Shown: positions 1-7,485 of the stretch, in pieces
Layout: each line of letters starts with the position of its first letter
How positions within the stretch are numbered: position 1 is the first letter of the stretch
Assembly: GCA_934256705.1 (NCBI GenBank)
Contig: CAKQPF010000017.1
Coordinates: 1-59,785 of the forward strand
Origin: an uncultured Prevotella sp.
GTDB taxonomy: Bacteria; Bacteroidota; Bacteroidia; Bacteroidales; Bacteroidaceae
DNA: 59,785 nt
Direction: 5' to 3'
The notes under the pieces: model-generated
Told to the model about the DNA's origin: nothing
Database searches by the model: none
The model's input: only the letters and a program-made list of their open reading frames with translations
Translations under genes and position numbers: made by a program

Positions 1-740
1 CTGCATGTCACATACAAAGAGCAGTAAGGCTTAATGTTAATTACAACCACTCCTTTTAGGTGTGGGAAACTTTAGTTTTTAATATTGTCAGCAAAAAAGC
101 ATCGCGAAATCAGTACTTTTTGCGATCCTGTTCTTGCATAATTCAAAAACTTGTTGTATTATTGCATTGATTGTAATCCGCCACGCTTCCCACAAGAACA
201 GCGCACCAGGGCGGAACATTTTTTATATATCCCCACGAGCTATTACAACCTACCTCTCAAAAAATCAGAGTTGATTACGCTCTTGCAAGAGCGGAGACTA
301 GAAATAGCAGACTTTGAACAAGCATCATAGCCGCACTCTTTCCTATATGCTGAAGCACCGATATTTTTTTGCTTGAAGACAACACTCCACCATTTAAAAT
401 ATCCGATATATCCTTATAATTTGTGTTCGTTTCACCACTGAGTTTTTTTTTCGAACGCGGATTTAACGGATTGACGCGGATGCTTCGTTTATGAGGGAGT
501 ACTGTCTTCCAGACAGCTCTTCTCTCCATGGTTGCAATCCCGAGACTTCGTCCCGGGTTACTCTCGCTACGCTCGGTACTGTCTTCCAGACAGCATTACA
601 CAATTTAGAATTTACGAAATATTGGTGGTACAAGGTTACGTATTACATCTATTGATATTTTTCTGCATCCAAAGCACAACCGATAACCATGAAAAAGTAT
701 AATTTTCAGAAAAATGTTTTCGGTTTAAGAAAAAAAGTTG
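1..740. other. Noncoding, repeat-bearing spacer
   Basis: I see no convincing gene here. The only longer reading frame (minus strand, about 275-529) starts inside the dispersed repeat at 495-594 and has no recognisable domain. The stretch carries that repeat and, near 645-660, an 'atctattgatattt' motif that recurs beside the other repeat copies. It may hold decayed sequence, but I cannot identify a parent gene. Confidence 0.5.
495..594 (+). repeat. Dispersed ~100-bp repeat, copy 1
   Basis: The unit starts with the short palindrome CTGTCTTCCAGACAG, continues through 'cccgagacttcgtcccggg' and 'tactctcgctacgctcggta', and ends in a second CTGTCTTCCAGACAG. The same arrangement occurs at 52625-52727 and, inverted, at 59560-59661. 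Each unit contains several nested hairpins. The peptides it encodes by chance are not proteins. Confidence 0.85.
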
Positions 741-748
741 TACCTTTG
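741..748 (+). promoter_or_regulatory. -7 box of the tRNA-Pro promoter
   Basis: TACCTTTG matches the Bacteroidetes -7 consensus TAnnTTTG and lies 45 bp before the tRNA. No clear -33 TTTG is visible at the expected distance. Confidence 0.5.
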
Positions 749-792
749 CATTCGGTTCTGCATTTCTGACGACAGAAAGAAAGCGGAATCAT

Positions 793-865
793 CGGGATGT
801 AGCGCAGTTGGTAGCGTACTACGTTCGGGACGTAGGGGTCGCCAGTTCGAGTCTGGTCATCCCGA
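793..865 (+). tRNA. tRNA-Pro (anticodon CGG)
   Basis: A 73-nt cloverleaf can be folded by eye. The acceptor stem is CGGGATG/CATCCCG with A as discriminator, the D arm is GCGC...GCGT, and the anticodon stem CTACG/CGTAG encloses the loop TTCGGGA, giving anticodon CGG. The T arm is GCCAG/CTGGT around TTCGAGT. The CCA end is not encoded. A terminator-like hairpin follows 14 bp downstream. Confidence 0.95.
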
Positions 866-879
866 CCCTATATATAAAT

Positions 880-917
880 AAGGTGTCTGATCAGCTTTCA
901 GACACCTTATTTTCTTT
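880..917 (+). terminator. Terminator after tRNA-Pro
   Basis: AAGGTGTCTGA (880-890) pairs with TCAGACACCTT (898-908), followed by a T-rich run. Confidence 0.85.
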
Positions 918-935
918 TATCTTGTTGGCAAAAGC

Positions 936-1183
936 TTTCGAACTGTACGGTTGAAACGGGCTGAAAGCCCAAAAAGCTCATAGCCCAGGGCAACACCCTG
1001 GGTTATAATGGCATGAATACCAACGCCCTGCAAGGGCAAAAGCGTAACAGACTCATTGTGTATAATGCTTTTGCCCTTGCAGGGCGTTGGTATCATTCAT
1101 CGTAATACCCAGGGCGATGCCCTGGGCTAAGAGATTCTGCCCTTTCAGGGCGTATTGGGCATTTTCAACCGTACAGTTCGAAA
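936..1183. repeat. 248-bp nested inverted-repeat element
   Basis: The ends are exact 21-bp inverted repeats (936-956 and 1163-1183), extendable outward to about 28 bp with one mismatch. Inside are paired blocks: 'gcccagggcaacaccctggg' with 'cccagggcgatgccctgggc', and 'ataccaacgccctgcaaggg' with its near complement around 1075-1095. The whole element could fold into one long hairpin. Its right end lies 9 bp from the argF' stop, so it would form that transcript's 3' end. Similar GCCCTGCAGGGC-type intergenic repeats are known in Bacteroidetes. Confidence 0.85.
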
Positions 1184-1192
1184 TCTTTTGTC

Positions 1193-2170
1193 TTATTGCA
1201 GAGCCTCAAGCATCCTCTTCAGCACCACCTGGCATGAGATTTCACGGTTTGCGGCTTCTGGAATGACGAGGGAGTTGGCGCTTTCGATTACATCATCGGT
1301 AACGATGAGTCCGCGACGAACCGGCAGACAGTGCATGAACTTACCGTTGTCAGTCCATGACATGTGCTCTGCATCGACGGTCCAATGAGCCATCTCCTTA
1401 TAGTCGGTCAGTATTTTGCCATAGGCTTCCGGACGCGTCACGCCAGGACACGACCAGTTCTTGGCATAGATGAAGTCCGCACCCTCGAATGCTTTCTTCT
1501 GGTCATACTCGATAGTGGCGCCTTCAGTGAACTTCGGGTCGAGCTCATATCCTTCCGGATGCGTGATGACGAGATCCACGTCTGGAGCGGCAAGCATCCA
1601 TTCCGCAAAGGAATCAGGTACAGCCTGTGGCAGACAGCGGCAATGCGGAGCCCATGTGAGCACTGCCTTGACGCGCTCTTTCTGCTTGTGCTCTTCGATG
1701 GTGATGAGGTCAGCGAAGGCCTGGAGCGGATGCACAGTGGCTGTCTCCATTGCAAAGACCGGCTTGCCTGAGAATTTCACGAACTGGTTTACGATGGTCT
1801 CAGCATAGTCGAAGTCCCTGTCTTTCAGTCCGGCAAAGGAGCGGATGCCTATGATGTCGCAGAAAGAACCCATGACGGGGATTGCTTCGAGGAGGTGCTC
1901 GCTCTTGTCTCCGTCCATGATGACGCCACGCTCGGTCTCCAGTTTCCACGCTCCGGCATTGACATCGAGCACGATGACGTTCATGCCGAGGTTCATAGCC
2001 GCCTTCTGTGTGGAGAGACGTGTGCGCAGGGAGTTGTTGAAGAACACCATGAGCAGAGTCTTGTTCTTTCCAAGATGCTGAAAGTCAAAACGGTTTGCCT
2101 TTACTTCCTGTGCCTCGGCAAGGGCAACTCTGATGTCACCGAGGTCTTTGGCGTTGAAAAATGTTTTCAT
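1193..2170 (-). CDS. argF': N-succinylornithine carbamoyltransferase-type ArgF'
   Basis: This 325-residue cytosolic protein is a transcarbamylase of the arginine pathway. It moves a carbamoyl group from carbamoyl phosphate to an acylated ornithine. The SLRTR carbamoyl-phosphate motif is at residues 47-51, and the C-terminal half has HCLPVRR. Overall it closely matches the Bacteroides fragilis succinylornithine enzyme from memory. The start at 2170 aligns with that enzyme's N-terminus; a longer frame up to 2371 would add 67 residues of unrelated sequence. The position equivalent to Pro90, which sets succinyl versus acetyl preference in the family, is Ser here ('MDGDKSEHLL'). The exact acyl substrate is therefore uncertain. 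The gene is divergent from folP and followed by a large palindrome. Confidence 0.92.
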   Translation of the reverse strand: MKTFFNAKDLGDIRVALAEAQEVKANRFDFQHLGKNKTLLMVFFNNSLRTRLSTQKAAMNLGMNVIVLDVNAGAWKLETERGVIMDGDKSEHLLEAIPVMGSFCDIIGIRSFAGLKDRDFDYAETIVNQFVKFSGKPVFAMETATVHPLQAFADLITIEEHKQKERVKAVLTWAPHCRCLPQAVPDSFAEWMLAAPDVDLVITHPEGYELDPKFTEGATIEYDQKKAFEGADFIYAKNWSCPGVTRPEAYGKILTDYKEMAHWTVDAEHMSWTDNGKFMHCLPVRRGLIVTDDVIESANSLVIPEAANREISCQVVLKRMLEALQ

Positions 2171-2339
2171 ATCTGTTTGGTTGTTATGTTGTTGTTGCTG
2201 TCTGGTCATTATGATTTTTCCCAGCCATATACAAGTGTTTGTGGATGAACGGTTATCCGTGTGCCAGCCTTGCCTTGTGGGGAAACCGCGACAGGGGCTT
2301 GCGATGAGGCTTTGGGGCAAAACATGGCACTGCCGTCTG

Positions 2340-2347
2340 CAAAGGTA
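2340..2347 (-). promoter_or_regulatory. -7 box upstream of argF'
   Basis: The minus strand reads TACCTTTG, a match to TAnnTTTG. It implies an argF' leader of about 160 nt. No good -33 box is visible at the usual spacing. Confidence 0.45.
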
Positions 2348-2388
2348 AGTAAAATGTTTGTAAACTTTCATTGTTTTGAGAAAAAATG

Positions 2389-2419
2389 TTGCACGTACGG
2401 GAAAATATCATTACTTTTG
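2389..2419 (+). promoter_or_regulatory. Bacteroidetes-type promoter of folP
   Basis: TTG (2389-2391) is followed after 20 bp by TACTTTTG (2412-2419). Transcription would start about 20 bp before the folP ATG. Confidence 0.65.
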
Positions 2420-2441
2420 CAGACATAAATGAATTAAAACC

Positions 2442-3254
2442 ATGGAAGAAAAACAAGTAATGGGCATTATCAATGTCACTCCAGACAGTTTCTATGCTGG
2501 CAGCAGGAAGCAGTCGGAGCATGAGATTGCCGAGCGAACAAACCAGATCATAGCCGAAGGCGGCTCGATAATAGATGTCGGTGCCTTCTCCACCCGCCCC
2601 GGTGCGGCGGAAGTGTGCGAAGAAGAGGAGCTGAAGCGTATGCGCTACGGTCTTGAGATAGTGAGAAGGGAGCAGCCTGACGCTGTCCTCTCTATAGACA
2701 CGTTCCGCCCTGCCGTGGCAAGGATGGCAGTGGAGGAGTTTGGAGCGACAATCATCAATGACGTTTCCGAGGGTGGCGTGACCGGAGTGGTCGATACTCC
2801 GATGGAGAACAGCGGCTCTGGGATACCTGAGATATTCCGCGAAGTGGCTCGTCTGAAAGCCACATATATCCTCATGTCGGTGCAGCCTACGCTGGAACTG
2901 ACCGTCTCCCATTTCCTCAAGAAGATAAAGATGCTCAATGACCTCGGTCACAAGGACATCATACTCGATCCCGGTTACGGTTTCGGCAAGGACGTCATCA
3001 ACGGCAATTTCGCCCTCCTTGCTCGTCAGCAGGAACTGAAAGACACCTTCAAATTGCCTCTTCTCGTGGGTGTTTCACGTAAGAGAATGATATGTCAGCT
3101 CGTCGGAGGCACTGCTTCTGATGCCCTCAACGGCACTACTGCCGTCAATATGCTTGCCCTTGAGCATGGTGCCGACATCCTCCGCGTGCATGATGTGAAG
3201 GAGGCTGTCGAGGCTGTGATGATTTATAACAGGATGAAGAGTGTTCAACAATGA
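2442..3254 (+). CDS. folP: Dihydropteroate synthase
   Basis: This 270-residue enzyme of folate synthesis joins 4-aminobenzoate to 6-hydroxymethyl-dihydropterin diphosphate. The pterin-binding TIM-barrel motifs appear in order: GIINVTPDSF near the N-terminus, DVGAFSTRPGA, SIDTFRP, INDVSEG, ILDPGYGFGK and the C-terminal VGVSRKRM. Length is normal for bacterial FolP. It is divergent from argF' and leads into cdaA after a 130-bp spacer; folP next to a diadenylate cyclase gene is a pairing I recall from Bacteroidetes. No broken or missing motif was seen. Confidence 0.97.
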   Translation: MEEKQVMGIINVTPDSFYAGSRKQSEHEIAERTNQIIAEGGSIIDVGAFSTRPGAAEVCEEEELKRMRYGLEIVRREQPDAVLSIDTFRPAVARMAVEEFGATIINDVSEGGVTGVVDTPMENSGSGIPEIFREVARLKATYILMSVQPTLELTVSHFLKKIKMLNDLGHKDIILDPGYGFGKDVINGNFALLARQQELKDTFKLPLLVGVSRKRMICQLVGGTASDALNGTTAVNMLALEHGADILRVHDVKEAVEAVMIYNRMKSVQQ

Positions 3255-3369
3255 AGAATGAAGAGTGAAGAATGAAGAATGGAAGTTAGTCCTGCTTCTT
3301 ATGGAATCTCAACGAGGAATCTCAAGTCGAAGAACGTAATCCGCATTCTTCATTCTTCACTCTTCATTA
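3251..3369. repeat. Inverted GAAGAATGAAGAGTGAAG arrays between folP and cdaA
   Basis: An array of 'gaagaatgaagagtgaag' units (3251-3282) faces its inverted copy (3344-3369). The folP-cdaA mRNA would carry a long imperfect hairpin here. Related arrays occur at 26333-26366, 41101-41163 and 55569-55618. Confidence 0.75.
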
Positions 3370-3384
3370 AAAAAAATCCTTACA

Positions 3385-4155
3385 ATGTTTGATTTTGCGA
3401 TAATAGATGCGATAGACATATTCCTCGTGGCATTGATGCTCTACTACACTTACAGGTTCATGCGCGATTCCAAGTCGCTGAACGTGTTCATAGGTATCTT
3501 TGTCTTCATCATCATCTGGCTTTTCGTGAGCCGGGTGCTGGAGATGCGCCTGCTCGGAGCCATTCTCGACAAGTTCGTCGGAGTGGGCTCGCTTGCCATC
3601 ATCGTACTCTTCCAGGATGAGATACGCAAGTTTTTCAACAACCTCGGAGCGCAGAACCGCCTGAAGAGTTTCCGCAAGCTCTTCGGCTCTGCCAAGAAAG
3701 AGGAAAAGATGGACCGTGAAGCGGTCATGCCTATCGTGATGGCTTGCCAGAGCATGTCGCGATCCAAGGTCGGCGCGCTTATCGTCATCGAGCGAAACAG
3801 TAGCCTCGACGACATCGTGATGACCGGCGACACCATCGACGCAAACATCAACCAGCGCCTCATAGAGAATATCTTCTTCAAGAATTCACCGCTCCACGAC
3901 GGTGCGATGATAATCAGCAAGAAGCGCATCAAGGCGGCTGGATGTATCCTCCCGGTAAGCCACGACCTCGACATACCGCGCGAACTGGGACTACGCCACC
4001 GCGCCGCAATGGGAATGTCGCAGGAGAGCGACGCCATCTGCATCGTGGTGTCCGAGGAGACCGGACGCATCTCCACGGCGATAAACGGCAACTTCCGCCT
4101 CCGCCTCTCAGCGGAAAGTCTGGAGAGCATCCTTGCAGATGAAATGGCAAAATGA
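3385..4155 (+). CDS. cdaA: Membrane diadenylate cyclase CdaA
   Basis: This 256-residue protein makes cyclic di-AMP from two ATP. Three N-terminal membrane segments lie at about residues 8-25, 34-52 and 57-77. They are followed by a DAC catalytic domain (about 105-250) that contains LHDGAMII (DGA motif) and LGLRHRAAMG (RHR motif), the two signature elements of the family. Length and architecture match CdaA (also called DacA) rather than DisA. The regulator CdaR is not adjacent. A terminator follows, so folP-cdaA is probably one transcription unit. Confidence 0.95.
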   Translation: MFDFAIIDAIDIFLVALMLYYTYRFMRDSKSLNVFIGIFVFIIIWLFVSRVLEMRLLGAILDKFVGVGSLAIIVLFQDEIRKFFNNLGAQNRLKSFRKLFGSAKKEEKMDREAVMPIVMACQSMSRSKVGALIVIERNSSLDDIVMTGDTIDANINQRLIENIFFKNSPLHDGAMIISKKRIKAAGCILPVSHDLDIPRELGLRHRAAMGMSQESDAICIVVSEETGRISTAINGNFRLRLSAESLESILADEMAK

Positions 4156-4222
4156 CGGGAAAGAACGGGGAAAAACATTTACGTTCACCTGCTTGACACG
4201 CTTGATATTAAGAGGAAAAGAG

Positions 4223-4261
4223 AAAAAAAAGTGAAATGCCTTTGCAGTTCACTTTTTTTTG
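4223..4261 (+). terminator. Terminator after cdaA
   Basis: AAAAAAAAGTGAA (4223-4235) pairs with TTCACTTTTTTTT (4248-4260), giving a stem with a built-in T tract. The loop contains the -33 box of the pta promoter. Confidence 0.75.
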
Positions 4262-4271
4262 TGTACTTTTG
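4241..4271 (+). promoter_or_regulatory. Promoter of the pta-ackA unit
   Basis: TTTG (4241-4244), a 19-bp spacer and TACTTTTG (4264-4271) give an excellent Bacteroidetes promoter. It overlaps the cdaA terminator. The predicted pta leader is about 140 nt. Confidence 0.75.
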
Positions 4272-4415
4272 TAAACTATTTCAGGGTAAGAAGGTGAGCA
4301 CAATTATTTTCTAATGAAAAAGATTATTATCTATTCATTATCCAAACGATTCTGATTACCTGCTTATTATAACGGCACTGACTTACACTTATCAATCATA
4401 AATCTAAAACAAACT

Positions 4416-5423
4416 ATGAGTTTAATTGATCAAATCATTGCGCGCGCTAAGGCAAACAAGCAGCGCATCGTGCTCCCGGAAGCAGAAGAGGAGCGCACAC
4501 TTACTGCTGCAGACAAGGTTCTGGAGCAGGGTATTGCAGACCTGATTCTTATCGGCAACCCTGAGAAGGTGGCAGCCCTCGCTAAGGAAAAGGAACTCAC
4601 ACACATCGGTGAGGCTACACTTATCGATCCTGAAAACTGCGAGAAGGCTGAGGAATATGCACAGCTCCTCGCTGAGCTTCGCAAGAAGAAGGGCATGACC
4701 ATCGAGCAGGCTCGCGAACTGGTGAAGAATCCTCTCTATCTCGGATGCATGATCATCAAGACAGAAGGCGCTGACGGACAGATTTCCGGTGCTCTCTCCA
4801 CCACTGGCGACACGCTCCGTCCTGCTCTCCAGATCATCAAGACTGCTCCTGGCATCTCCTGCGTAAGTGGCGCTATGCTTATGATTACTGAGACTCCTCA
4901 GTATGGTGAGAACGGCGTTCTTATCGTGGCTGACGTGGCTGTTACTCCAATGCCGGATGCTAACCAGCTCGGTCAGATTGCTGTCTGCACAGCTCAGACT
5001 GCCAAGTCAGTGGCTGGTATCGCTGAACCACGCGTGGCAATGTGCTCTTTCTCCACAAAGGGTAGTGCAAAGCATGAGGTAGTGGACAAGGTCGTAGAGG
5101 CTACAAAGATCGCCAAGGAACTTGATCCTACACTCAAGATTGACGGTGAACTCCAGGCTGACGCTGCTCTCGTGCCATCCGTTGCAGCAAAGAAGGCTCC
5201 TGATTCTGAAATCGCTGGCAAGGCCAACGTGCTCGTATTCCCTAACCTTGAAGTGGGCAACATCAGCTATAAGCTCGTTCAGCGTCTCGGCAACGCCATC
5301 GCCATCGGTCCTATCCTCCAGGGTATCGCACGCCCGGTAAACGACCTCAGCCGTGGCTGCTCAGTGGAAGACATCGTAAATCTCGTTGCCATCACCGCTT
5401 GCCAGGCAATGGACGCAAAGTAG
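4416..5423 (+). CDS. pta: Phosphate acetyltransferase
   Basis: This 335-residue protein interconverts acetyl-CoA and acetyl phosphate in acetate production. It is the short, single-domain Pta type and spans the usual PTA_PTB family length. Visible features are the N-terminal 'RIVLPEAEEERTL', a central 'SGALSTTGDTLRPALQII' and the C-terminal 'IGPILQGIARPVNDLSRG', all typical of the family. Its partner ackA lies downstream. The two are separated by a small four-helix-bundle gene bounded by repeats, which looks like an insertion into an otherwise standard pta-ackA operon. Confidence 0.97.
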   Translation: MSLIDQIIARAKANKQRIVLPEAEEERTLTAADKVLEQGIADLILIGNPEKVAALAKEKELTHIGEATLIDPENCEKAEEYAQLLAELRKKKGMTIEQARELVKNPLYLGCMIIKTEGADGQISGALSTTGDTLRPALQIIKTAPGISCVSGAMLMITETPQYGENGVLIVADVAVTPMPDANQLGQIAVCTAQTAKSVAGIAEPRVAMCSFSTKGSAKHEVVDKVVEATKIAKELDPTLKIDGELQADAALVPSVAAKKAPDSEIAGKANVLVFPNLEVGNISYKLVQRLGNAIAIGPILQGIARPVNDLSRGCSVEDIVNLVAITACQAMDAK

Positions 5424-5433
5424 CTTTCTTCAT

Positions 5434-5485
5434 GAAGTGAAAAGTGAAGAGTGAAAAGTGAAGAGTGAAAAATCGCGCTGACGCG
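5434..5485 (+). repeat. AAAAGTG-type array, left boundary of the inserted gene
   Basis: Imperfect 7-bp units (AAAAGTG/AAGAGTG) end in 'aaaaatcgcgctgacgcg'. The inverted counterpart is at 5983-6025. Confidence 0.8.
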
Positions 5486-5515
5486 TTTGAGTATAGATAC
5501 CAAATATTTTGCTAT

Positions 5516-5953
5516 ATGGGAAAATATCGTCTTGGAGATTCTCCTTTGTTGATAAAAAGCCGCAGTTTCGCAGTGCGAATTACGAAGATGGTGGATTATC
5601 TACAGCGGAAAAAGAATTTGAGGTGTGGATATATCTACAGCCAGATTCTAAGATCTGGGACATCAATAATGGCTAATATCAGTGAAGCTCAATTCGCTCA
5701 AAGTCAAGCAGATTTTATTACAAAATTTCATATCGCTCTAAAGGAAGCAAATGAAACAAAGAATTGGTTGTTTCTGTTGAATTGCAATAATGCTTTCATA
5801 AATAATGAATATGAGAGTATAAGCAATGATTGCAATGAAATAATCGCCATACTTGTTGCTTCATTGAACACTTCTAAGAATAACCTTATTTCAAAAAACA
5901 TTACAAAAAATGTGAAAGGAGTAAAGAATGATAAGGTAGAAGATGAATTATAG
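5516..5953 (+). CDS. Four-helix-bundle protein (23S rRNA intervening-sequence family)
   Basis: About 145 residues from the ATG at 5516. The pattern ILRSGTSIMANISEA...DFITKFHIALKEANETKNWL is characteristic of the small four-helix-bundle proteins first described from 23S rRNA intervening sequences. Their biochemical role is unknown. An upstream in-frame ATG at 5465 lies within the flanking AAAAGTG/GCGCTGACGC repeat and would add 17 residues of repeat-encoded sequence, so I prefer 5516. The C-terminal tail (about 120 onward) is rich in Asn and Lys. The gene is more AT-rich than pta and ackA. With inverted repeat arrays on both sides, it looks like a transferred cassette. Confidence 0.85.
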   Translation: MGKYRLGDSPLLIKSRSFAVRITKMVDYLQRKKNLRCGYIYSQILRSGTSIMANISEAQFAQSQADFITKFHIALKEANETKNWLFLLNCNNAFINNEYESISNDCNEIIAILVASLNTSKNNLISKNITKNVKGVKNDKVEDEL

Positions 5954-5982
5954 CCTTTGTTATGGAAATCCATAACCCGTGA

Positions 5983-6025
5983 GGCGATTTTTCACTTTTC
6001 ACTTTTCACTTTTCACTTTTCACTT
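5983..6025 (-). repeat. AAAAGTG-type array, right boundary (inverted)
   Basis: 'ggcgatttttcacttttcac' and further CACTTTT units form the inverted counterpart of the array at 5434-5485. ackA starts 18 bp later. Confidence 0.8.
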
Positions 6026-6042
6026 GAACATTATACTAAACT

Positions 6043-7239
6043 ATGAAGATTTTAGTTTTAAACTGTGGTTCTTCGAGCATAAAGTATGCTCTCTACAACA
6101 TGGATGACCACTCCGTGATGACATCCGGCGGCGCTGAGCGCGTGGGTCTTGACAACGCTTTCGTGAAGGTGAAGCTCGCTAACGGCGAGAAGAAGCAGAT
6201 CATGCACGACATCCCTGAGCACACCGAAGGCGTGAAGTTCATTTTCTCTCTCCTTACCGACCCGGAAATCGGTGTCATCAAGTCTCTCGATGAAATCGAT
6301 GCTGTAGGTCATCGCATGGTGCACGGTGGCGAGAAATTCGCAAAGTCTGTCGTTATCACCCCTGAAGTCATCAAGACATTCACCGAGTGCTCCGACCTCG
6401 CTCCTCTCCACAACCCTGCTAACCTCAAGGGCGTAAACGCTGTCAGCGAACTCATGCCAAACCTCCCACAGGTCGGCGTGTTCGACACTGCATTCCATCA
6501 GACCATGCCTTCCAAGGCTTATATGTATGCCGTTCCTTACGAGCTGTACGAGAAGTATGGCGTTCGTCGCTACGGTTTCCACGGCACATCCCACCGCTAT
6601 GTGAGCAAGCGCGCCTGCGAATTCCTCGGCATACCACAGGAAGGCTGCAAGATGGTCACTGCACACATCGGCAACGGTGGATCTCTCGCTGCTGTCGTTG
6701 ACGGCAAGTGCGTAGATACCTCCATGGGTCTCACCCCGCTTGAGGGCATCATGATGGGCACACGCTCCGGCGACATCGACGGTGGCGCCATCACATTCAT
6801 CCAGAAGAAGCTCGGACTTGATGCTGACGGAATCTCCAACCTTCTCAACAAGAAGTCTGGCGTATTCGGTCTTTGTGGCTATTCAGATATGCGCGACGTT
6901 GAGAATGCCGTGAAAGAAGGCGAGCCAAAGGCTGTAATGGCAGAGGAATCTTACTTCTATCGCATCAAGAAGTACATCGGAGCTTACGCTGCTGCAATGG
7001 GCGGCATCGATGTATTGGTGTTCACCGCAGGCGTAGGTGAAAACCAGGCTTCTATGCGTGAAGGCACTTGTGAGGGTCTTGAATTCATGGGAATCAAGAT
7101 TGACAAGGAACTCAATGCTACTATCCATGGTAAGGAAGCCATCATCTCCACTCCAGACTCCAAGGTCAAGGTCGTTGTGATTCCTACCGATGAGGAACTC
7201 ATGATTGCCAAGGACACAATGGAACTCGTGCAGAAGTAA
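6043..7239 (+). CDS. ackA: Acetate kinase
   Basis: This 398-residue enzyme makes ATP and acetate from acetyl phosphate and ADP. It belongs to the ASKHA fold. Motifs in order: N-terminal VLNCGSSSIKY (phosphate 1), VGHRMVHGGE, VFDTAFHQTMP, RRYGFHGTSHRYV, TAHIGNGGSL (phosphate 2) and VFTAGVGENQ (adenosine). All key residues appear intact and length is normal. It is the last gene of the pta unit and is followed by a strong terminator. I saw no separate consensus promoter in the short gap before it. Confidence 0.98.
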   Translation: MKILVLNCGSSSIKYALYNMDDHSVMTSGGAERVGLDNAFVKVKLANGEKKQIMHDIPEHTEGVKFIFSLLTDPEIGVIKSLDEIDAVGHRMVHGGEKFAKSVVITPEVIKTFTECSDLAPLHNPANLKGVNAVSELMPNLPQVGVFDTAFHQTMPSKAYMYAVPYELYEKYGVRRYGFHGTSHRYVSKRACEFLGIPQEGCKMVTAHIGNGGSLAAVVDGKCVDTSMGLTPLEGIMMGTRSGDIDGGAITFIQKKLGLDADGISNLLNKKSGVFGLCGYSDMRDVENAVKEGEPKAVMAEESYFYRIKKYIGAYAAAMGGIDVLVFTAGVGENQASMREGTCEGLEFMGIKIDKELNATIHGKEAIISTPDSKVKVVVIPTDEELMIAKDTMELVQK

Positions 7240-7277
7240 ACGTCATACCTGCCTCTGATGGAGGCAAGCAAACAGAT

Positions 7278-7328
7278 AAAGACTGGCGATAGGGGCGCAT
7301 TAACGCTCTTGCTGCCAGTCTTTTTTTT
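7278..7328 (+). terminator. Terminator after ackA
   Basis: AAAGACTGGC (7278-7287) pairs with GCCAGTCTTT, followed by a run of T residues. Confidence 0.9.
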
Positions 7329-7485
7329 GCAATTATATACAGTGGAAACAACCACGATAAGTCATTGCACTGCATAAGTCACGCAAACTCCAATACTCTT
7401 TGTTGTTCTCGTCCGTCCTTCGGATTGCATCAAACGAAGGACGCATTTCTGGTATATTGTCTTTGTCTGCCATATTCTATAATTT

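Noticed and set aside
275..529. Minus-strand frame of 84 codons
   Set aside because: It begins within the dispersed repeat and has no domain, no promoter and no neighbours in an operon.
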